Shown here: positions 31,808-44,896 of the stretch, one piece after another
Layout: each line of letters opens with the position of its first letter
Position numbering within the stretch: the first letter of the stretch is position 1
DNA from: Phytophthora quininea
Lineage: Eukaryota > Oomycota > Peronosporomycetes > Peronosporales > Peronosporaceae
Assembly: GCA_011947345.1 (NCBI GenBank)
Contig: JAAVTG010000620.1
Coordinates: 496,001-560,000, forward strand
DNA length: 64,000 nucleotides
Direction: 5' to 3'
Position numbers and translations under genes: made by a program
The notes under the pieces: generated by a model
Seen by the model: only the letters and a program-made list of their open reading frames with translations
Told to the model about the DNA's origin: nothing
The model's database searches: none

Positions 31808-31950
31808 CGTATCGTGTCAAGATCGATAATCAACGGATGCGTCGCTTCAGCAAGATATGGTGCGACCTGTCCAAAGCCCATCAAAGGCAACAGTTCCTTC
31901 ATCGCTCAGCTTTACTGTGATCGTCGCTGCAGAGATAATAGATGGCCGCT

Positions 31951-34600
31951 TCAGGTAGACTTGCGGCCCTTTTCGGTGGTTCTATGCTGGATTTGGTTCA
32001 AAATTTGGAGAGAACGACGAGAAGCGCCTGCACCGGCCGAAGGTGGCGTCTTCCGCTTCTTCTTAACAAGAAGGGGACGGGCGGTGGGAGTGACGACTTG
32101 CTGACGTTGAGCGCCAACCGAGCGCGTCTTTAGCCAGTTGACAGGCTTGTTCGGTCCCGCGACGGTCGCTTCGGTAAAGCTCTTGGACGTAAACAACCGA
32201 GACTTTGGTCCCGATGGCCGGTGGCTTGGTCCAGACGGGGTGTCCCGCTTGGGAGCTCTCGAGGCACTGGACGAAGGGGTTTGTGTCTGCAGCCTTCAGG
32301 CGACATGAAGGTCGCGTCAGCATTGGGTGCTGTGCCAGTCGGCTTCAACGGGAAGAGGCCAGTCTCGGTGGCCTCGAAGTACTTCAAGTCATCTAGGTGC
32401 TCGTAGATATCACGAAAGGATGGTCGGACCCCCACGCTGTGCAGCGCAGGAAGAGACTGTAGTAGGGACCGAGTCGAGCTCTCGCAGCCTCGGGCACTTG
32501 AGTCACCGTCACATCCTGCAACAGTTTGTGTAGACTGCGCGTCTCGACAAACTCCTTGGGCACGATCTCTCCGACCAGCAAGCGGTATAAAATCTCTCGT
32601 CCGAACGCCCCGACGTCGCAGTTTTTGTTGAAACTAAACCAGTTGTCGAGGATCTTGGGCTCATCCGATGGGAGTTTGATGCGACCAAAGTCGGACAGTT
32701 TGATATCTGGTTCCCAGCTCTTTTCGTAGCCTTCGGGGGCGTACGCATCAGGATGTTTCGACAAGCCAGGTCACCATGGGCGACGTTGATGTCTTCGTGC
32801 AGCGTGATCATAGGCAAACAGATCTTCTTCAGCATCGCCTTCGTGTCTTCGAACGATAACGTATAGCGACGATGCTTCGAGCCGCCCGAGTTCACCCCAT
32901 ACCGTCTTAAGTAGTCGCTCAGTTTGCAATCCATCACTTCCAGGGCAATGCACGTGTGTTCGATGCCGTCGCACAGACCCAAGCACTGCAAAAGCCCTTG
33001 ACGTGGCGCACTCGTCGCAAGTAGTGGAGCTCTAAAGCGCTGCGGTGTTTGGCTTCCTCTATAGGAAATCCTTCGTGGGGCTTAGCACGTTTGAGGGCCA
33101 CCTTTTGTCCGTTGATCACGGCAGCCGTCACCTTGCCATCCGTTCCTTCGCCGTAGACACCTCCTGTGTACTCCACATCCGTCTCACAGTTAAACAGTCC
33201 GACGTCTCCGATCACAGAGGTGCTCGTGAAAGTGCTCAAAGATCCTTCGTGGGCATTTGCGTCCGCAGCTTCAGCAAGTGAAACCATGTTGCTACAACTT
33301 TCTTGTGAGAGACATCCAAGTTTCTCTTCTTGGCATGCGGCGGAAAAGCCCGCAGAATCTTGCGAAAAGCACATTGCGCTTTGAGAATGTGTCAAAGCAT
33401 CTTGACCCTCTATATCGTGGCGGTCTTGGTCATCATCATCCACAGCATCATCGCTGTCTTCCGCTGCGGTTACAACATAGCGGCTCGACGACTCAGCAAC
33501 AGGTGAAGAAGCTTCTTGAGTCGGCTCTTGCGATGGGTCATACACCAACTCCTCCGTCTGACTCAACTGAACGGAACATGAGGCCGCGGTTGGAGGACTC
33601 TGGAAGGCGGGCCGTCGGGACTGGGGGCTCTGAAAAGTCATTGGCCGTCTCGCCTGTGGGCTCTGGAAACTCACCGGCCGCCGTGCCTGTGGACTTTGAA
33701 AGGTAATTGGCCGTCTAACTTGTGTTGGTACAGCAGGAGACGACATTCGAGACGATGGAGGCGCCTTGACTGGCGTAGGAGCCTCCAGCCGCATCTGAAG
33801 CTTCTCGTTCGTTTTTAGGTTCTTCTCCAGCTTCTTGAGCGCCAGCGCACGATTCTCCGGTCTTGGAGCTCGTTCAGGGAGAAGGAGATCATGCGTTTCC
33901 GCGTCGACGCTGACGAGCTACTCTGGGCGATCCCTCGCGCGACATTTTTCTTGGGTTTGCTGGTGAGCCCTGCAGGAGGCGCGCTCTTCTCCGGCGTGGG
34001 CTCAATGGCCGACGTCTGCTTTCGCTTAGTCTGCGCCGTCGACTCAATCGGCGAGCGAACATCTCGACTAGGCGACGTCTGAAACTGTTCCTCCTTTGGC
34101 TCCTGTGTCTCCACCTCTTTGCTCTGCTCAGGAGAAGCGTGTTCCAACGCCTGCTGCTTTTGCTCAGCCATCGTTCTCAACGGAGACTGGGCCTCCTCTT
34201 TTCGAGATAAAGACTCGGGCACACCTGCAGACTGTCCCTGGTCCTCTGCTTCCTCCTGCTCCTGTGGATGCCCTTGATCCTCCGCCTGTGGGTCCTGCTC
34301 GCTCTGCTGTTGCTGCTGGGGCCTCCTCCTGTGCTCCCTCACAGAGCGTCGGACCTGCGCCTCGATCTGCTCCTGCATTCGCTCGCGCTTCTTGCGGCGC
34401 AGGTACCTGTTGTTGACGTAGGGCGCCGCCATGGGGGCTGCAGTCACAGGCGGCTCCGCCTCCGTCCGCTGCTCGACGGCCTTCTGCGGCTCCCTCACTA
34501 ACTTGCTGTTCTTCCTTGGGCGCTTGCGATGCTCCATGGGCTCGTCCATCTCAAGACGCGCCACAGCACGCGTGCGGCGACCCAGACCCTTGGGCGACAT
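31951..34600 (-). CDS. Protein kinase with a long disordered N-terminus (read across frameshifts)
   Basis: Proposed start at 34600 (MSPKGLGRRTRAVARLE). The first 250 residues are charged and Gln/Glu-rich (RRRPQQQQQSEQ, EDQGQ), followed after a one-base loss near 33865 by a helix (ALALKKLEKNLKTNEKLQMRLE). Four tandem copies of a roughly 12-residue unit RRPxxFQSPQA lie at 33720-33600, then an acidic linker. The kinase domain shows a Gly loop (GGVYGEGTDGKV), VALKRA with the catalytic Lys (about 33085), HGDLACRNIL (about 32790-32760) and LSDFGR (about 32700). Later segments are joined across further one-base losses between 32640 and 32190. The catalytic loop HGDLACRN resembles tyrosine-kinase-like enzymes. 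The N-terminal part could be a separate gene, but no space for a promoter is seen. Confidence 0.6.
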
Positions 34601-35057
34601 GGCGGGCGGACTTGAAAATGCGCGCCAAACGCGATTTGTACAGATAAAAATGATGAAATTTGTTGCGTACTGCATACTTCGGGCAAGAATATGGTTCATC
34701 TCGTTGCTGTTGCTTTTCGTCCTCGAGGTGCTCGGAAAACTCGACGGTGAGATCTCCGAGCGGACACTACTAGCTAGTACAGGGAGATTCCGTCGCTCTT
34801 CTGGGAACAAAAAGAATCGGTAGTGGCTAGGAGTGCCAGACCAGCATACGCTGCCCTTGAAGCGTAGGTGATGACGAAGGTGCTGCTGCTCTTGTTGTTG
34901 TTGCCAGGTTAGTTCGTGTCGCTAGCGATTCATATTCGTAGCAACGGCTTACTTCCTGGCCAACGTCGCGGAGGCTTTCGCTTCAACATAAAGTTGCTGT
35001 TTGTACCCATTTCATTATACTGTTTCATTGGTTGGCACTATCGAAGCAGCTATCACC
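34601..35057. other. Divergent intergenic region
   Basis: Separates the kinase (minus) from RRP43 (plus). TTTCATTATACTGTTTCATTGG at about 35010-35031 contains weak initiator-like TCATT motifs. Confidence 0.35.
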
Positions 35058-36102
35058 ATGGCGACCAACGGCACGGATGCGGCGCTCTCGTTCAGCGCCG
35101 ACATGTACAGGAAGCTGTTCCCGGCCGAGTACATGCGCAAGTGTCTGTCCAACGAGGTGCGGCCGGACTCGCGCGCGATCGAGGCGCCCAGGGCCGTGCA
35201 GATCCAGACCAATGTGGTCCAGACGTCGGCCGCCTCCAGCCTCGTCAAAGTGGGCAACACGTCGGTGCTGGCGGCTGTGAAATTGGCGGTGGGGACTCCC
35301 GCAGTGGCGACACCCGACCAGGGGAGATTGGTGCGTAGCGAACCGCAGTTGTGATGGTTTTCTACCTGCGTTTAATGGTTGCTCTGCCGCGTAGCTGTCC
35401 AGGTTCACTTGTCCCCCTTGTGCTCCAATCGGTTTAGCGTCGGGCGGCCGTCAGAGGAGGCCATGAGCATCGACAGCCAGTTGGTCCGGATTATCGTCGG
35501 GTGGGTGGGGGTTATAATGTGCTTACAAGGGAGGTCGAGACCCTGACACGCTGTGCAGCTCTCGTGTGGTGGAGATGGAGAACCTGAGCATCGTGAAGGG
35601 CCAGTCGGCGTGGAAGCTCATGGTGGACGTGTACTGCATCGACCACGACGGTAATGTGCTGGATGCAGCGCTTACGTCGGTCATGGCGGCGCTCAAGACG
35701 CTGCAGCTGCCGGCCGTGTCGATCAACGAAGGCGACAACGTCGTGTCCATCGTGCCAGGTAAGAAGAGCAACCACTGCGACGATGAGACTGTGTGCGCCG
35801 TATGCTGACAGCAACTTTGTGGCCATAATGCAGACGGAGACAAGACGCCGCTGCGTGTCGAGCACTTTGCGTACGCCACGACGTTCGCCGTGGTGGACGA
35901 CACGGTGCTGATCGACCCGACGAGCGACGAGGAGCAGCAGGCCAGCGCCGTGTTCAGCCTCACGTACAACACGCGCGGCCAGCTCTGCGGCGTGCACAAG
36001 CCTGGCGGCGCGCTCGTGTCGGCCAGTGTCATGCAGCAGTGCATGCGGATCGCGCAGCACAGGACGAAGGAGCTGGCGGCGCTGGTGGACGCCTCCGTCT
36101 AG
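35058..36102 (+). CDS. RRP43: Exosome complex RNase PH-like subunit RRP43
   Basis: Exons 35058-35334, 35395-35500, 35559-35758 and 35834-36102, with introns of 60, 58 and 75 bp. The start is MATNGTDAALSFSADMYRKLFP, then RPDSRAIEAPRAVQIQTNVVQTSAASSLVKVGNTSVLAAVK, VHLSPLCSNRFSVGRPSEEA, WKLMVDVYCIDHDGNVLDAAL and VSINEGDNVVSIVP, each in RRP43/EXOSC8 order (quoted in pieces across the chain). The protein (about 280 residues) is a catalytically inactive ring subunit of the RNA exosome, which processes and degrades RNA in nucleus and cytoplasm. Intron ends were chosen to restore the family sequence; the donor of the first intron could be shifted four bases. Confidence 0.85.
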
Positions 36103-36206
36103 GAAGCGCATAAATCCTGGGACCCGCATATATAGAACGCTTGACAGTTGCTTTGCCTTCAACGTCTTTGTCACTCGCAAAGATTCCAAGCGGAAGCGGA
36201 AGGCCC

Positions 36207-37904
36207 ATGAACGAGGGCACGCCGCTGTGGCAGTCGCCGGCGTCGTCCGTGGCGTCCGTGGCCGGCTCTGCGGCGCGCGAGGCCCGCCAGAGTCGCTCCG
36301 AGACCTCTCAGCAGACGGAGCTTCCCAGCGCCCAGGACGATCCGCTACGCCACGACGCTGGGGCTGCTGCTGGCCATGAGCGTCTACATCGGAGGCCTGG
36401 CGCTGCCAGCTGCGGAGCAAGGTGCGACACTACCAGACAGCTCCAAGCACCGAGAGGCGACTGCTACCGTTGACACGGTGCAGAACAGTCGCACGGACGA
36501 CTCGGTGCTGTTCCTGCCGGGCTTCGGCACGCCTCTGGAGAAGCAGGTGAGACCTTTGGCTGCGCTCTGGCTGCTGCTGCTCCTTGGGCTTGTGCTGCTA
36601 GTGCTAAGACTCACCACTGCCGCCTGCGTGGACTTTTATGTGTGGTTTGTCAACAGTTCGCAGGCCTGGTCGGAGTGAACAGCGCCAACGCTGGCAAGCT
36701 CTTCTACTGGTTCTTCGAGACCCGCGCACCGCTGCAAATCGACGAGAAGACGCCGCTGCTGCTGTGGCTCAATGGCGGGCCCGGTGCGTCGTCCATGACT
36801 GGTCTGCTGGCAGAGATGGGACCCTATCGACTCACCAAGGAGAGGAAACTCATTCCACACGTGCACTCGTGGGCCAACATCGGCCACATGCTCTTCTTCG
36901 ATCAGCCGGTTGGGACAGGGTACTCTTCTGTGCGGGACGAAGTGGGGCATGTCAATACTCAGGATGAGGTGGCGGAGCAGCTCTATCGAGGACTGCAGGG
37001 TTTTTATCGGCGTCATCCAGAGTACAAGTTCAACCCGTTGTATGTGTGTGGCGAGTCGTACGCTGGGAAATACGTGCCGTCGGTCTCGCATTACATCCAC
37101 GTCAAGAACGGCAATTCGCTGGACAAGGGCGATGTCATCATTAATCTCACGGGTGTGGCGATTGGCAACGGCGACATGTGGCCTGTACTGCAGACTCGCT
37201 CCGTTCCGGATTTTGCTATTGCGCTGGGGCTCATCGATTCGCAGCAGTATGAAGACGCGAACGCTCAGATCAGCGTATGTGAGGAGCTGCACCGACAGGG
37301 ACGCGATGTGGACGCTTTCCAAGTGTGCCAATCGGTCACGCAGAAGATCTACGAAGCTGCTGGAAACCCGTTTATTTATGATATTCGTCAATCGGGCAAC
37401 GCCTTCGCGGATGTGAGCACGATGCTGTCGAGCTACTTCAACGACGATGCCGTGCGTCGAGCGCTCAACGTTCCTCCTGGCACTCCCTGGACGTCAGTGG
37501 ACGGAGGGGCCTACGGCACGTCGCTGACGGCGCCGACACTGGTACGCCACCTGCTGCAGGACGAAATGCTAGACGTGCCCATCGACGTGTTCCGAGACCT
37601 GCTAGACAACTACAAGTTCCTCTTCTACGCGGGCAACATGGACGGCTCGTTGTGCAACAATCTGGGCGTAGGCCGCATTATTGATCGCCTCGCCTGGACA
37701 GACACGGCCAAGTACCGCGTTGCGATGCGTCAGCCTTGGTTCGTGGATGGCCAAGTGGCTGGCTTGGCCAAGTCTGCTGGAAACATGAGCTTCGTGGTGG
37801 TTTTGAACTCAGGTCACTTGGTGCCAATGGACCAACCGGAGGCCTCGCTAGACATGATCCGGCGCTTTGTCAACAGCGAGCCCTTCTTCTCCCCAGCACC
37901 GTAG
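36207..37904 (+). CDS. Serine carboxypeptidase (S10 family), probably membrane-anchored
   Basis: The main exon (36657-37904) contains the S10 landmarks: LLLWLNGGPGASSM, VGTGYS, CGESYAGKYVP with the catalytic Ser, FYAGNMDG with the Asp and VLNSGHLVPMDQP with the His. An intron at 36547-36656 joins FGTPLEKQ to FAGLVGVNSANAGKLFYWFFE, the usual N-terminus of the mature enzyme. Upstream, after a frame change near 36340, a hydrophobic run (IRYATTLGLLLAMSVYIGGLALP) would act as signal anchor behind a short Ser-rich cytoplasmic tail, so the enzyme would face the secretory lumen or outside. The exact start (36207) is the weakest part. The enzyme removes C-terminal residues from peptides at acid pH. 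Confidence 0.85.
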
Positions 37905-38090
37905 ATCGACTGATCTTGCTCGGCACCTTAGAACACGCCGCCAACGTCTTCAGTCCGCATAGTTAAGGGTTGTACATACTCATCGAGTGAACAGTGATGG
38001 CATGGAGGCCGTGAACGTCAACCTCAGTCTTCTTTTATTGACACTTTGGCCCTACCAACAGCCCCATGAGGAATCTCATGCTTCTTCCAT

Positions 38091-38442
38091 TCAGACGACG
38101 ACCATCCACTCGCGGATCGAGTAGCTCGTGACCAGGTCGTTAAGCACGTACGGGTCGTTCTTGGCAAAGTCCTCCACCTCCTGCTGGTCCTGGACGTTGA
38201 ACACGAACACGCCCGCGTCCGGGGTTCACGAGCGCGCCGCCCATCACCACCTGGCCGCTCTTCTTGGCGTCCACGGCGCGCTCCAAGTGCTCGGCGCGGA
38301 AGGGCCCGCGACGCTCCAGGATGTCGCCCACGTACTCGTAGCGCAGGATGAAGAACTTCTTGTCGGCGGCGGCAGTGGACATGGGGCGGAGCAGGCGCAG
38401 AGACGACGAGCGAGAGCTTTGGCGGATGCAGCGGGCGAGCAT
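38091..38442 (-). CDS. YCII-related domain protein, probably mitochondrial
   Basis: About 117 residues. The N-terminus (MLARCIRQSSRSSSLRLLRP) is Arg/Ser-rich without acids and looks like a mitochondrial leader. The YCII fold follows: KKFFILRYEYVGDILERRGPFRAEHLE, VVMGGALVNP and, after restoring one base in the CCCC run near 38220, DAGVFVFNVQD and FAKNDPYVLNDLV, ending REWMVVV. Bacterial YciI proteins are small dimeric enzyme-like proteins of mostly unknown substrate. No operon-like context here. Confidence 0.8.
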
Positions 38443-38696
38443 CTGAAAATCTTTTAGGATAAAAAGGATATACCTAAAAGTGTATCACTTCAACTTGCTT
38501 TTCAATACTTCTTCGGCTTCCTCGCCACGATGCTCGTTCTCGCTCCAACCCGATGAAGGGCGTGCTTAGCGAGTCAGTTGATCCCATAGAGCTGACCCTA
38601 CATGTTGGTCGTACATTGTCATCTCCAGCCCAGACACAGCTCGCACCACCAGTCACCAGAGAATGAAGAGACGCCGCCAAGAAAGGTAACAGATCG

Positions 38697-41600
38697 ATGC
38701 GTGTATTGTTCGCACTGGTTTTCGCTCTCCATGCACTCTGCGTCGCCGCCACTGGGGTCGCAGACGATTGGTACGCGCCCACACGCTGCAATGAAGGGTC
38801 CTCCTCCGTGACCTGCCGCAACTACGAGCGCTGTAAAGCGACCCACCGATGTGCACGAGGGGACGAAGACTACGAGATCAAGGCGGCGAGGTTAACCAGC
38901 TACACGCGGCAGTTTGGCGGCGGAGATCGAGCTCAGATCGGCCTCATGAACGACTTTGAGGACTGGAAGTCGGGCACTCACCGGTGGCAGTTCTACCTGC
39001 CAGGAGAAGACTTCAACAGCACTGCCGACAGCACAGTCGAGCCAAAGGAGTGGCTTGGTTGGGACAGCTTCAATTTCCCCGTTATTGGATCCCTGGAGCT
39101 TGCAACGGGGTACCTGGTGTTCGACACCAATCGTGTTGAGCTGCGCGGCGACGTGCAGTTGACTGGAGTTTTAACGACGACTCGACTCGGAGGCACGGAA
39201 GTGGCGGTGTTCAACTTCATGACGGTCTATCTGGGGTCCGGAGTCCGCGTTCTCTTCCGAGGCAACCGTGCGGTGGCAATTCTCAGTCGAAGCAGCTGTA
39301 TTGTCGACACAGAGCTGCAATTGCGACCGGGAACTCTCGGCGGGTTTCCTGGCGGTGGGTTTGTCGGTACTGGCGCCACCGTTCCTGGGGTGAATAACAA
39401 CCAAAACGGTCCTGGTAGCTCCAGCGTTCGGGTGTACGTGAAGACGCTGTCGACGTGGGGCAAACACGTGCAGGAAGTGCAAGAAATCCAGACGTCGGCT
39501 ACGGCGGGACAAAAGCTGCAAGGGCATTTCATCCTCCGCTACCCGAGCGCTGCCAGTGCCGACTTGATGACGGAGCCAATCTCCTACGACGCCACCGCGC
39601 TGGATGTTCGCCGTCGACTTGAAACAGCTTTCCCGGACATCGGCGAATTGAATGTGCAGCGAGACGACAGATCGGAGCAAGTGCCCGAGATCGGTCGGTT
39701 GTGGCGCGTGACCTTCCTGACTGCCGTTGGGAGCCCTCCGCAGCTCCAAGCTGAAAGCTTCCTTTCGGGACGTGGATCACAAGTGGTGACAAGGACGACC
39801 GTTGATGGTAATGAACTTTCAGGATCGTTTCGTTTGAGCTTCTTGGAGGCAACAACTCGCCAGTTAGACTACGACATCACGGCCGATCTCCTTCGAAGCG
39901 CGCTGTTGGAGGATTTTCCAGCTCTGATCGACGCCCGTGTCACTCGAACCGATTTCCTGGGGGATGCTTGCAAGGATCTACTCTTCCGGATCAAACGGCT
40001 GCTTCATCGATTGATCCTGTCTCTAGTTCCGTTGACGAAGGGCTCTACCAGGCCTCGGAGTGGTTTGTACCAGAGGATAAACTTGTCGAAGAGGCGGACA
40101 GCACAAAGAACTACCCCAACAAGCTTTGCCGTTCAGGACGAGGCGCTGCTGGAGGGTTCGTGTGGAAGCTGCAGTTTTGGACTCGGCGGGGCAACTTGGC
40201 GTCAATGAGTCCGACATCCAGCAATGTGACGGACGTCGCGGAGTCGGCACCTCTGACGGTCGACTTCACTGAGTTGCAGGGGCTCGAAGCAATTGCCACA
40301 ATCGTAGACTCCCAATGTTTCTCCGTTGCTTTGCTGGCGCTGGGGCTTCATTTGTAGGGCTTGGAGGGGATGGATACACTGCTGATGCCCCTGCAGCTCC
40401 ACCTCCTTACGTGGACGAATTCGTTACTGACCTTTTGGGAGGTAGCGGCGGTGCTGGTGGTGGCCGAGAGCCAATTGACGTTTTCCCGATCGCGCAGCCT
40501 GTCTTAGGAGGTGCAGGTGCCGGAGCGATATTGCTGATGGCCGTGAACGATATTGTGGTGGGGAGTCCGCGAGAATCTCAGCAAATGGCGGGACCGGAGG
40601 CACAGCATCCACACCAGGAGGCGGTGGCTCCGGAGGTTCGATACTGCTTGTTAGTGGTGCCACCGTATCTCATTTTGGCATGTTAGAAGCTACCGGTGGG
40701 CATGGCGGACAAGACATTGCAGTTGACGGTCTCGGTGGTGGTGGAGGAGGAAGTGGCGGCCGAATTGCGATTTACGCTCAAAGTTACTCGTCGTGGGGAG
40801 GGGAAGCTTGCAAGTGAGTGGGGGCGGCACCAGACATGATGAGGAATGGAGGGGCTGGCTCCATTTACATTAAAGTTCGCACTGAACTGGCGATGGGAAT
40901 CGATACGTCGATGGGAGCTGCGGGCACTGCCAAGTCTCTGATAGTTGATGGCAGTGAAGCGTATTCGAGCGGGTCCCCGTACTTGTCAATGGATTCCCAT
41001 CAAGTGACCCGCAGCGGCCCACGCTTTGTCTTCGCAGAGCCTACGCAGTCAACTCGCATATCATACTTCGTTCGCGTCGGCAATATCAAGACCGGCACTC
41101 TCGCATCGAACCGTGGGGCAATCTTCGGGGTCCACAGGAACGACAGTCCCGCGGCAAGTGCTGAGCTTATGCTTGCCATTGCGCTGGTCGATGGTAGTTT
41201 CGCTCACGAGTCGAATACATTTCAGTGGCCACGAAATATTTTCCACGACAAAGTGCAAACAGATCGATGGTACAAACTGGACGTGACGTTAGACTGGGAC
41301 TCGCACACTTACTCGATCCGACTGAACGACGTGTTGAAAGTAACGAGTGCCCCATTCGAGGGCGAGGGTGTTGATGTGGTGAGTCTCAGCAACTTCCATT
41401 CGATGTCCACTTGGTGGGACGAAATTTACGTGGGCGAAGATTACTTGATGGGCTTCGCTTGCCCTTGGATTAAAGAGGTGGGGGACGCGGCTACTGCAGA
41501 TGCAGGTAGTGAAAATGAAGGAGCAGTACTTACAACTAAACGCGTCTGGCGAGATCTGTGGCCAGCTTCGTTCCAGACACCCAACGAAACAACTTACCAC

Positions 41601-44600
41601 CCCATGGTTCGCCACGGAAGTCACTTGTCACGACAAGCGATCTACAGATACGATAACGGCGGGATTGTTCCGTTCGACGGTGAGCCTCATCGAGCATTTT
41701 TGACGACGTCAAAGAGCAAGAAAGTGAAATTCTTGATGGTAGCAGCTATGAAGAGCGAGAAGCAGCAGCTTTGACTGGAAATGGCGAGGAGGAGGTTGTC
41801 AGTAATACCGAACTATTGACCATTGAAGGCCTCCCTCTAGACAATACCATTGTGGAGCCCTTAGAAACTGCTGCCGACTGGGAAGCTATGAATGGCGCCA
41901 CAAGTGCTAGTACACGACCCTCAGACGCCGATGAATATCCGTCTCCAAGCATTTACTGGTACTCGGAGGTGTTCAACACGACTACCAGGCGTGGCGGCAT
42001 TGGTGCCTGCTCTTCGGTTGACTACAACGAGTGGCGCAATGAAGGACTCATGCTCGACTTTGTGAATCTCAGCGACCCTTTCGCCAACCACCAGACCAGC
42101 AACGGGGAGTTTCTTGCGGACCGGCCCAAGGTAATTTTCAACCGAGCTACACAACGTTTTGTCATGTGGATGCACGTGGATAACGCGTCGGAGTCGGCAT
42201 CAAACTCAATGGGACTTACGGGAGTGGCAAGCAGCGACTATCCTAACGGTCCGTTCACGTTTATCCACAGCATGTACCCCGATCCAGCACCTCTGGAAGC
42301 TCCTGGTGGACAGAGTATCAACGAGACACACGACCAAACCGTGGCCATCATCCCCACATCACATGGCACTACAACTCAAGATGCTGCATACCTCGTGAGG
42401 ACGTACTTTAAGACGGTCGAGTATTGGCTCCCTCGGCCTGTCATGGATCCGCTCTGGCAAAGCATACAAAAATCGAATGCAACAAGATTGAACGCCACAG
42501 CAAGAGCCAACACAACCGCCACGAACACAGACTTTGGGCTTAGTTACCACCGCGCATTTTACCACTTAGGCTACGACGATCCAGCAGACATTTACCTGCA
42601 ACGCTGGCGCATGGAAGACACCCCGTGGGAAGTTATTTGCTGTTCACTTACCAACACCAGCAATTGTGTCTCCGTCACGGAAGTTCCGCAACGCCCAGAA
42701 GATGTTTGTCCGCAAGGGATGAAAAAGAAAGCGATGCTAGGCCAGGCGCAGACTCTGTCTTCCAATGCCACCCAACCGACGACTGTGGAAACACGCTACA
42801 AGGACCCAAACGATGACGCCAACAGCGCCTTCATACCCAACACGTCTGTTCCAGCATACACGTCCTGGGGATTTCAAGTGTTCAATTCCAAGACTTGGAG
42901 AGGAAACTACTTCGACGCCTTGAGTACCAACATCACCCTGTTCATTTTCAAACGGTATGCAGGCGAACGTCGGCGCCTGGAAATCGAAAAGGACCCGGCG
43001 ATTCAATTCACGTATCCGAACGAAGAGGAGCTCACGCAGACCACAATTCCTGCTAGTGACGTTGAGATTCTGGATGAACTGTTGGGCACGTTGGGCGTGC
43101 CAATCAGCTCGGAATTCAAAAGCAAGTACTCGTCGTTCGATCTCGCTCAGATCGACCAGAACAGCGACGGCAAAATCACTTCGTATGAAGTCGCAGTGTT
43201 GGAGGAACAGAAGAAGCTCAAGACACTGACGAATGAGCTGATCGATTCGTTGGTGGCGGATTTTAACACGATGAAGTGGGAGCAGGTCAAACTCCTCGAT
43301 GCCAATGGAGACGGACAGATAACGTTTCAAGAGTTCGAGGACTGGGTGGGCTTGGACCCGAATCTGATGTTTGACCGCTTTGATCTGGACAAGAACGGGT
43401 ATCTGGACGAGAACGAGCTGGCAAGATCGTTGTGGTACAGGCAAATGCCGCGCTTGGACGCCGCAGTCTTCGCGCTGGACCCGGCGTTTGACGGACGCGT
43501 TTACTACGAGCGATTTAAGACGTTGCTTTTGCAGGCCCCAGACTTCATTTTCAGGACCTACGACTTCGATAGCTCGGGCGCATTGACACAGTTTGAGATC
43601 GACCTCATGGTGAAAGATCTGGGTCCGGCATTTGCTCGTCCAGCGCTGCTGGATTCTTTGAAAAGCAATGCGACGAATACCGTCCTAAAGGCCGATTACG
43701 CGGCGTGGTTCAGCTCTACGACGAGCCTGGTAGATGGAACGCGCAACAAACTCAAAGTCGACAACGCCGTTCACGCGACTGGGCCAGATCGGCTGACGGG
43801 TCCGCTTCACGTAGTCGAGCGCAGACGTGCCAAGTACGTGTCCATCAGCGCTCTCTCCGACGACTATTTGAGCACACGAGGGCTACTTCGCGAGGTCGAA
43901 GGCGATTTTGAAGGGCGAGAATCCCTGCTCGACTTTTTCTCCTTCAGCGAGGACCTGTTCGGCTTGTCGGACGCTGCAGATGAAGCCGTTCTGGGCAACG
44001 ACATCAGGCCGTACCGTGAATTTCTCTCCCCCGATACTCCGCGATCGAGCGTCGTACTGGAACGGACGACACTGGGAAGGTCGACCGTCAGCCCCGCACT
44101 CTTCACGTACGGAGCCCAGTGCTTTCAAGTCGCAGGGCTGTCCTCTGCATTGGACGAGGAGGCCAGCGGGTGTCTGCCGTGCCTCTCTGCTTCGCCGTAC
44201 ACGTCGTCCGAGGTGCAGCAGTACCAAGCGGTTGCACCGGACATGGCGTATTGCCAGCCACAGAAGGAGCTGGACGGCTACATTAAGCAGTTCGACCAGC
44301 AGGTGTCCATCCAGCTGCAGTATCAGCAGCAGTCGCAGTTCGGCCCCCAGGGGCTGCAGCCGCACTTGTCCCCGTGCTACAACCAGTCGCAGTTCTTCCC
44401 GTGCGATGTCCACAAGATCGTGGACGGCAACGTGGCCGACACGCTGCGCAACTGGACCGCGAGGCAGACACGGCAGAACTTGGCATGGGAGAAGCACCCG
44501 AACAACGTCGGCTCCAGCACCAAGATCCGAGCGGACGATCTTCAGCTGGCGTCCAGCGGGCCGTCCTACATTGAGCGGTTCCCTCTGCGCGCTCGCGAGC

Positions 44601-44683
44601 CATTGAATAGCGCGGCAAGTCTCGACAGCGTCGCAGTGTCCGCTCCCGACGAGCTCGCCGACGTCCTTGGCGGCGGGCGATGA
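38697..44683 (+). CDS. Very large secreted protein: Gly-rich region, LamG-like fold, GH43-like region, four EF-hands
   Basis: About 1,995 residues read across four one-base losses (frames change near 39965, 40310, 40800 and 41765, all in the same direction). A signal peptide (MRVLFALVFALHALCVAATG) starts it. A beta-rich part follows, then a Gly-rich stretch with GGGGSGGRIAIYA (about 40740-40775). A concanavalin/LamG-like region lies at 41030-41450 (WYKLDVTLDWDSHTYSIRLN). From about 41940 a GH43-like region shows IYWYSEVF, VDYNEWRNEGLML, RPKVIFNRATQRFVMWMHVD and SDYPNGPF, typical of exo-beta-1,3-galactanase-like members. Four EF-hand loops follow at about 43150 (DQNSDGKIT), 43300 (DANGDGQIT), 43381 (DLDKNGYLD) and 43561 (DFDSSGALT). 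Many NxS/T sites fit secretion. No C-terminal membrane anchor is seen. Activity is unproven. Confidence 0.75.
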
Positions 44684-44896
44684 AAAGGCAACTCGGTCAC
44701 TTCAACTTGGCGACGTGCCCATCTCTGCGTTGCCCCTGGGCATACAAAAATCAAGTGATCGGTCGATGTCGCCAGATAACCCACTATGTAGAATATTTTT
44801 CAAACACATCTGGCGCGCTCTTCACTTTTCAAATAGCTTCGAACGTGCCAGGGGCAAGCGGTGGTGTTCGCAGTCCTTGAGTTCTAGACCCCAACC

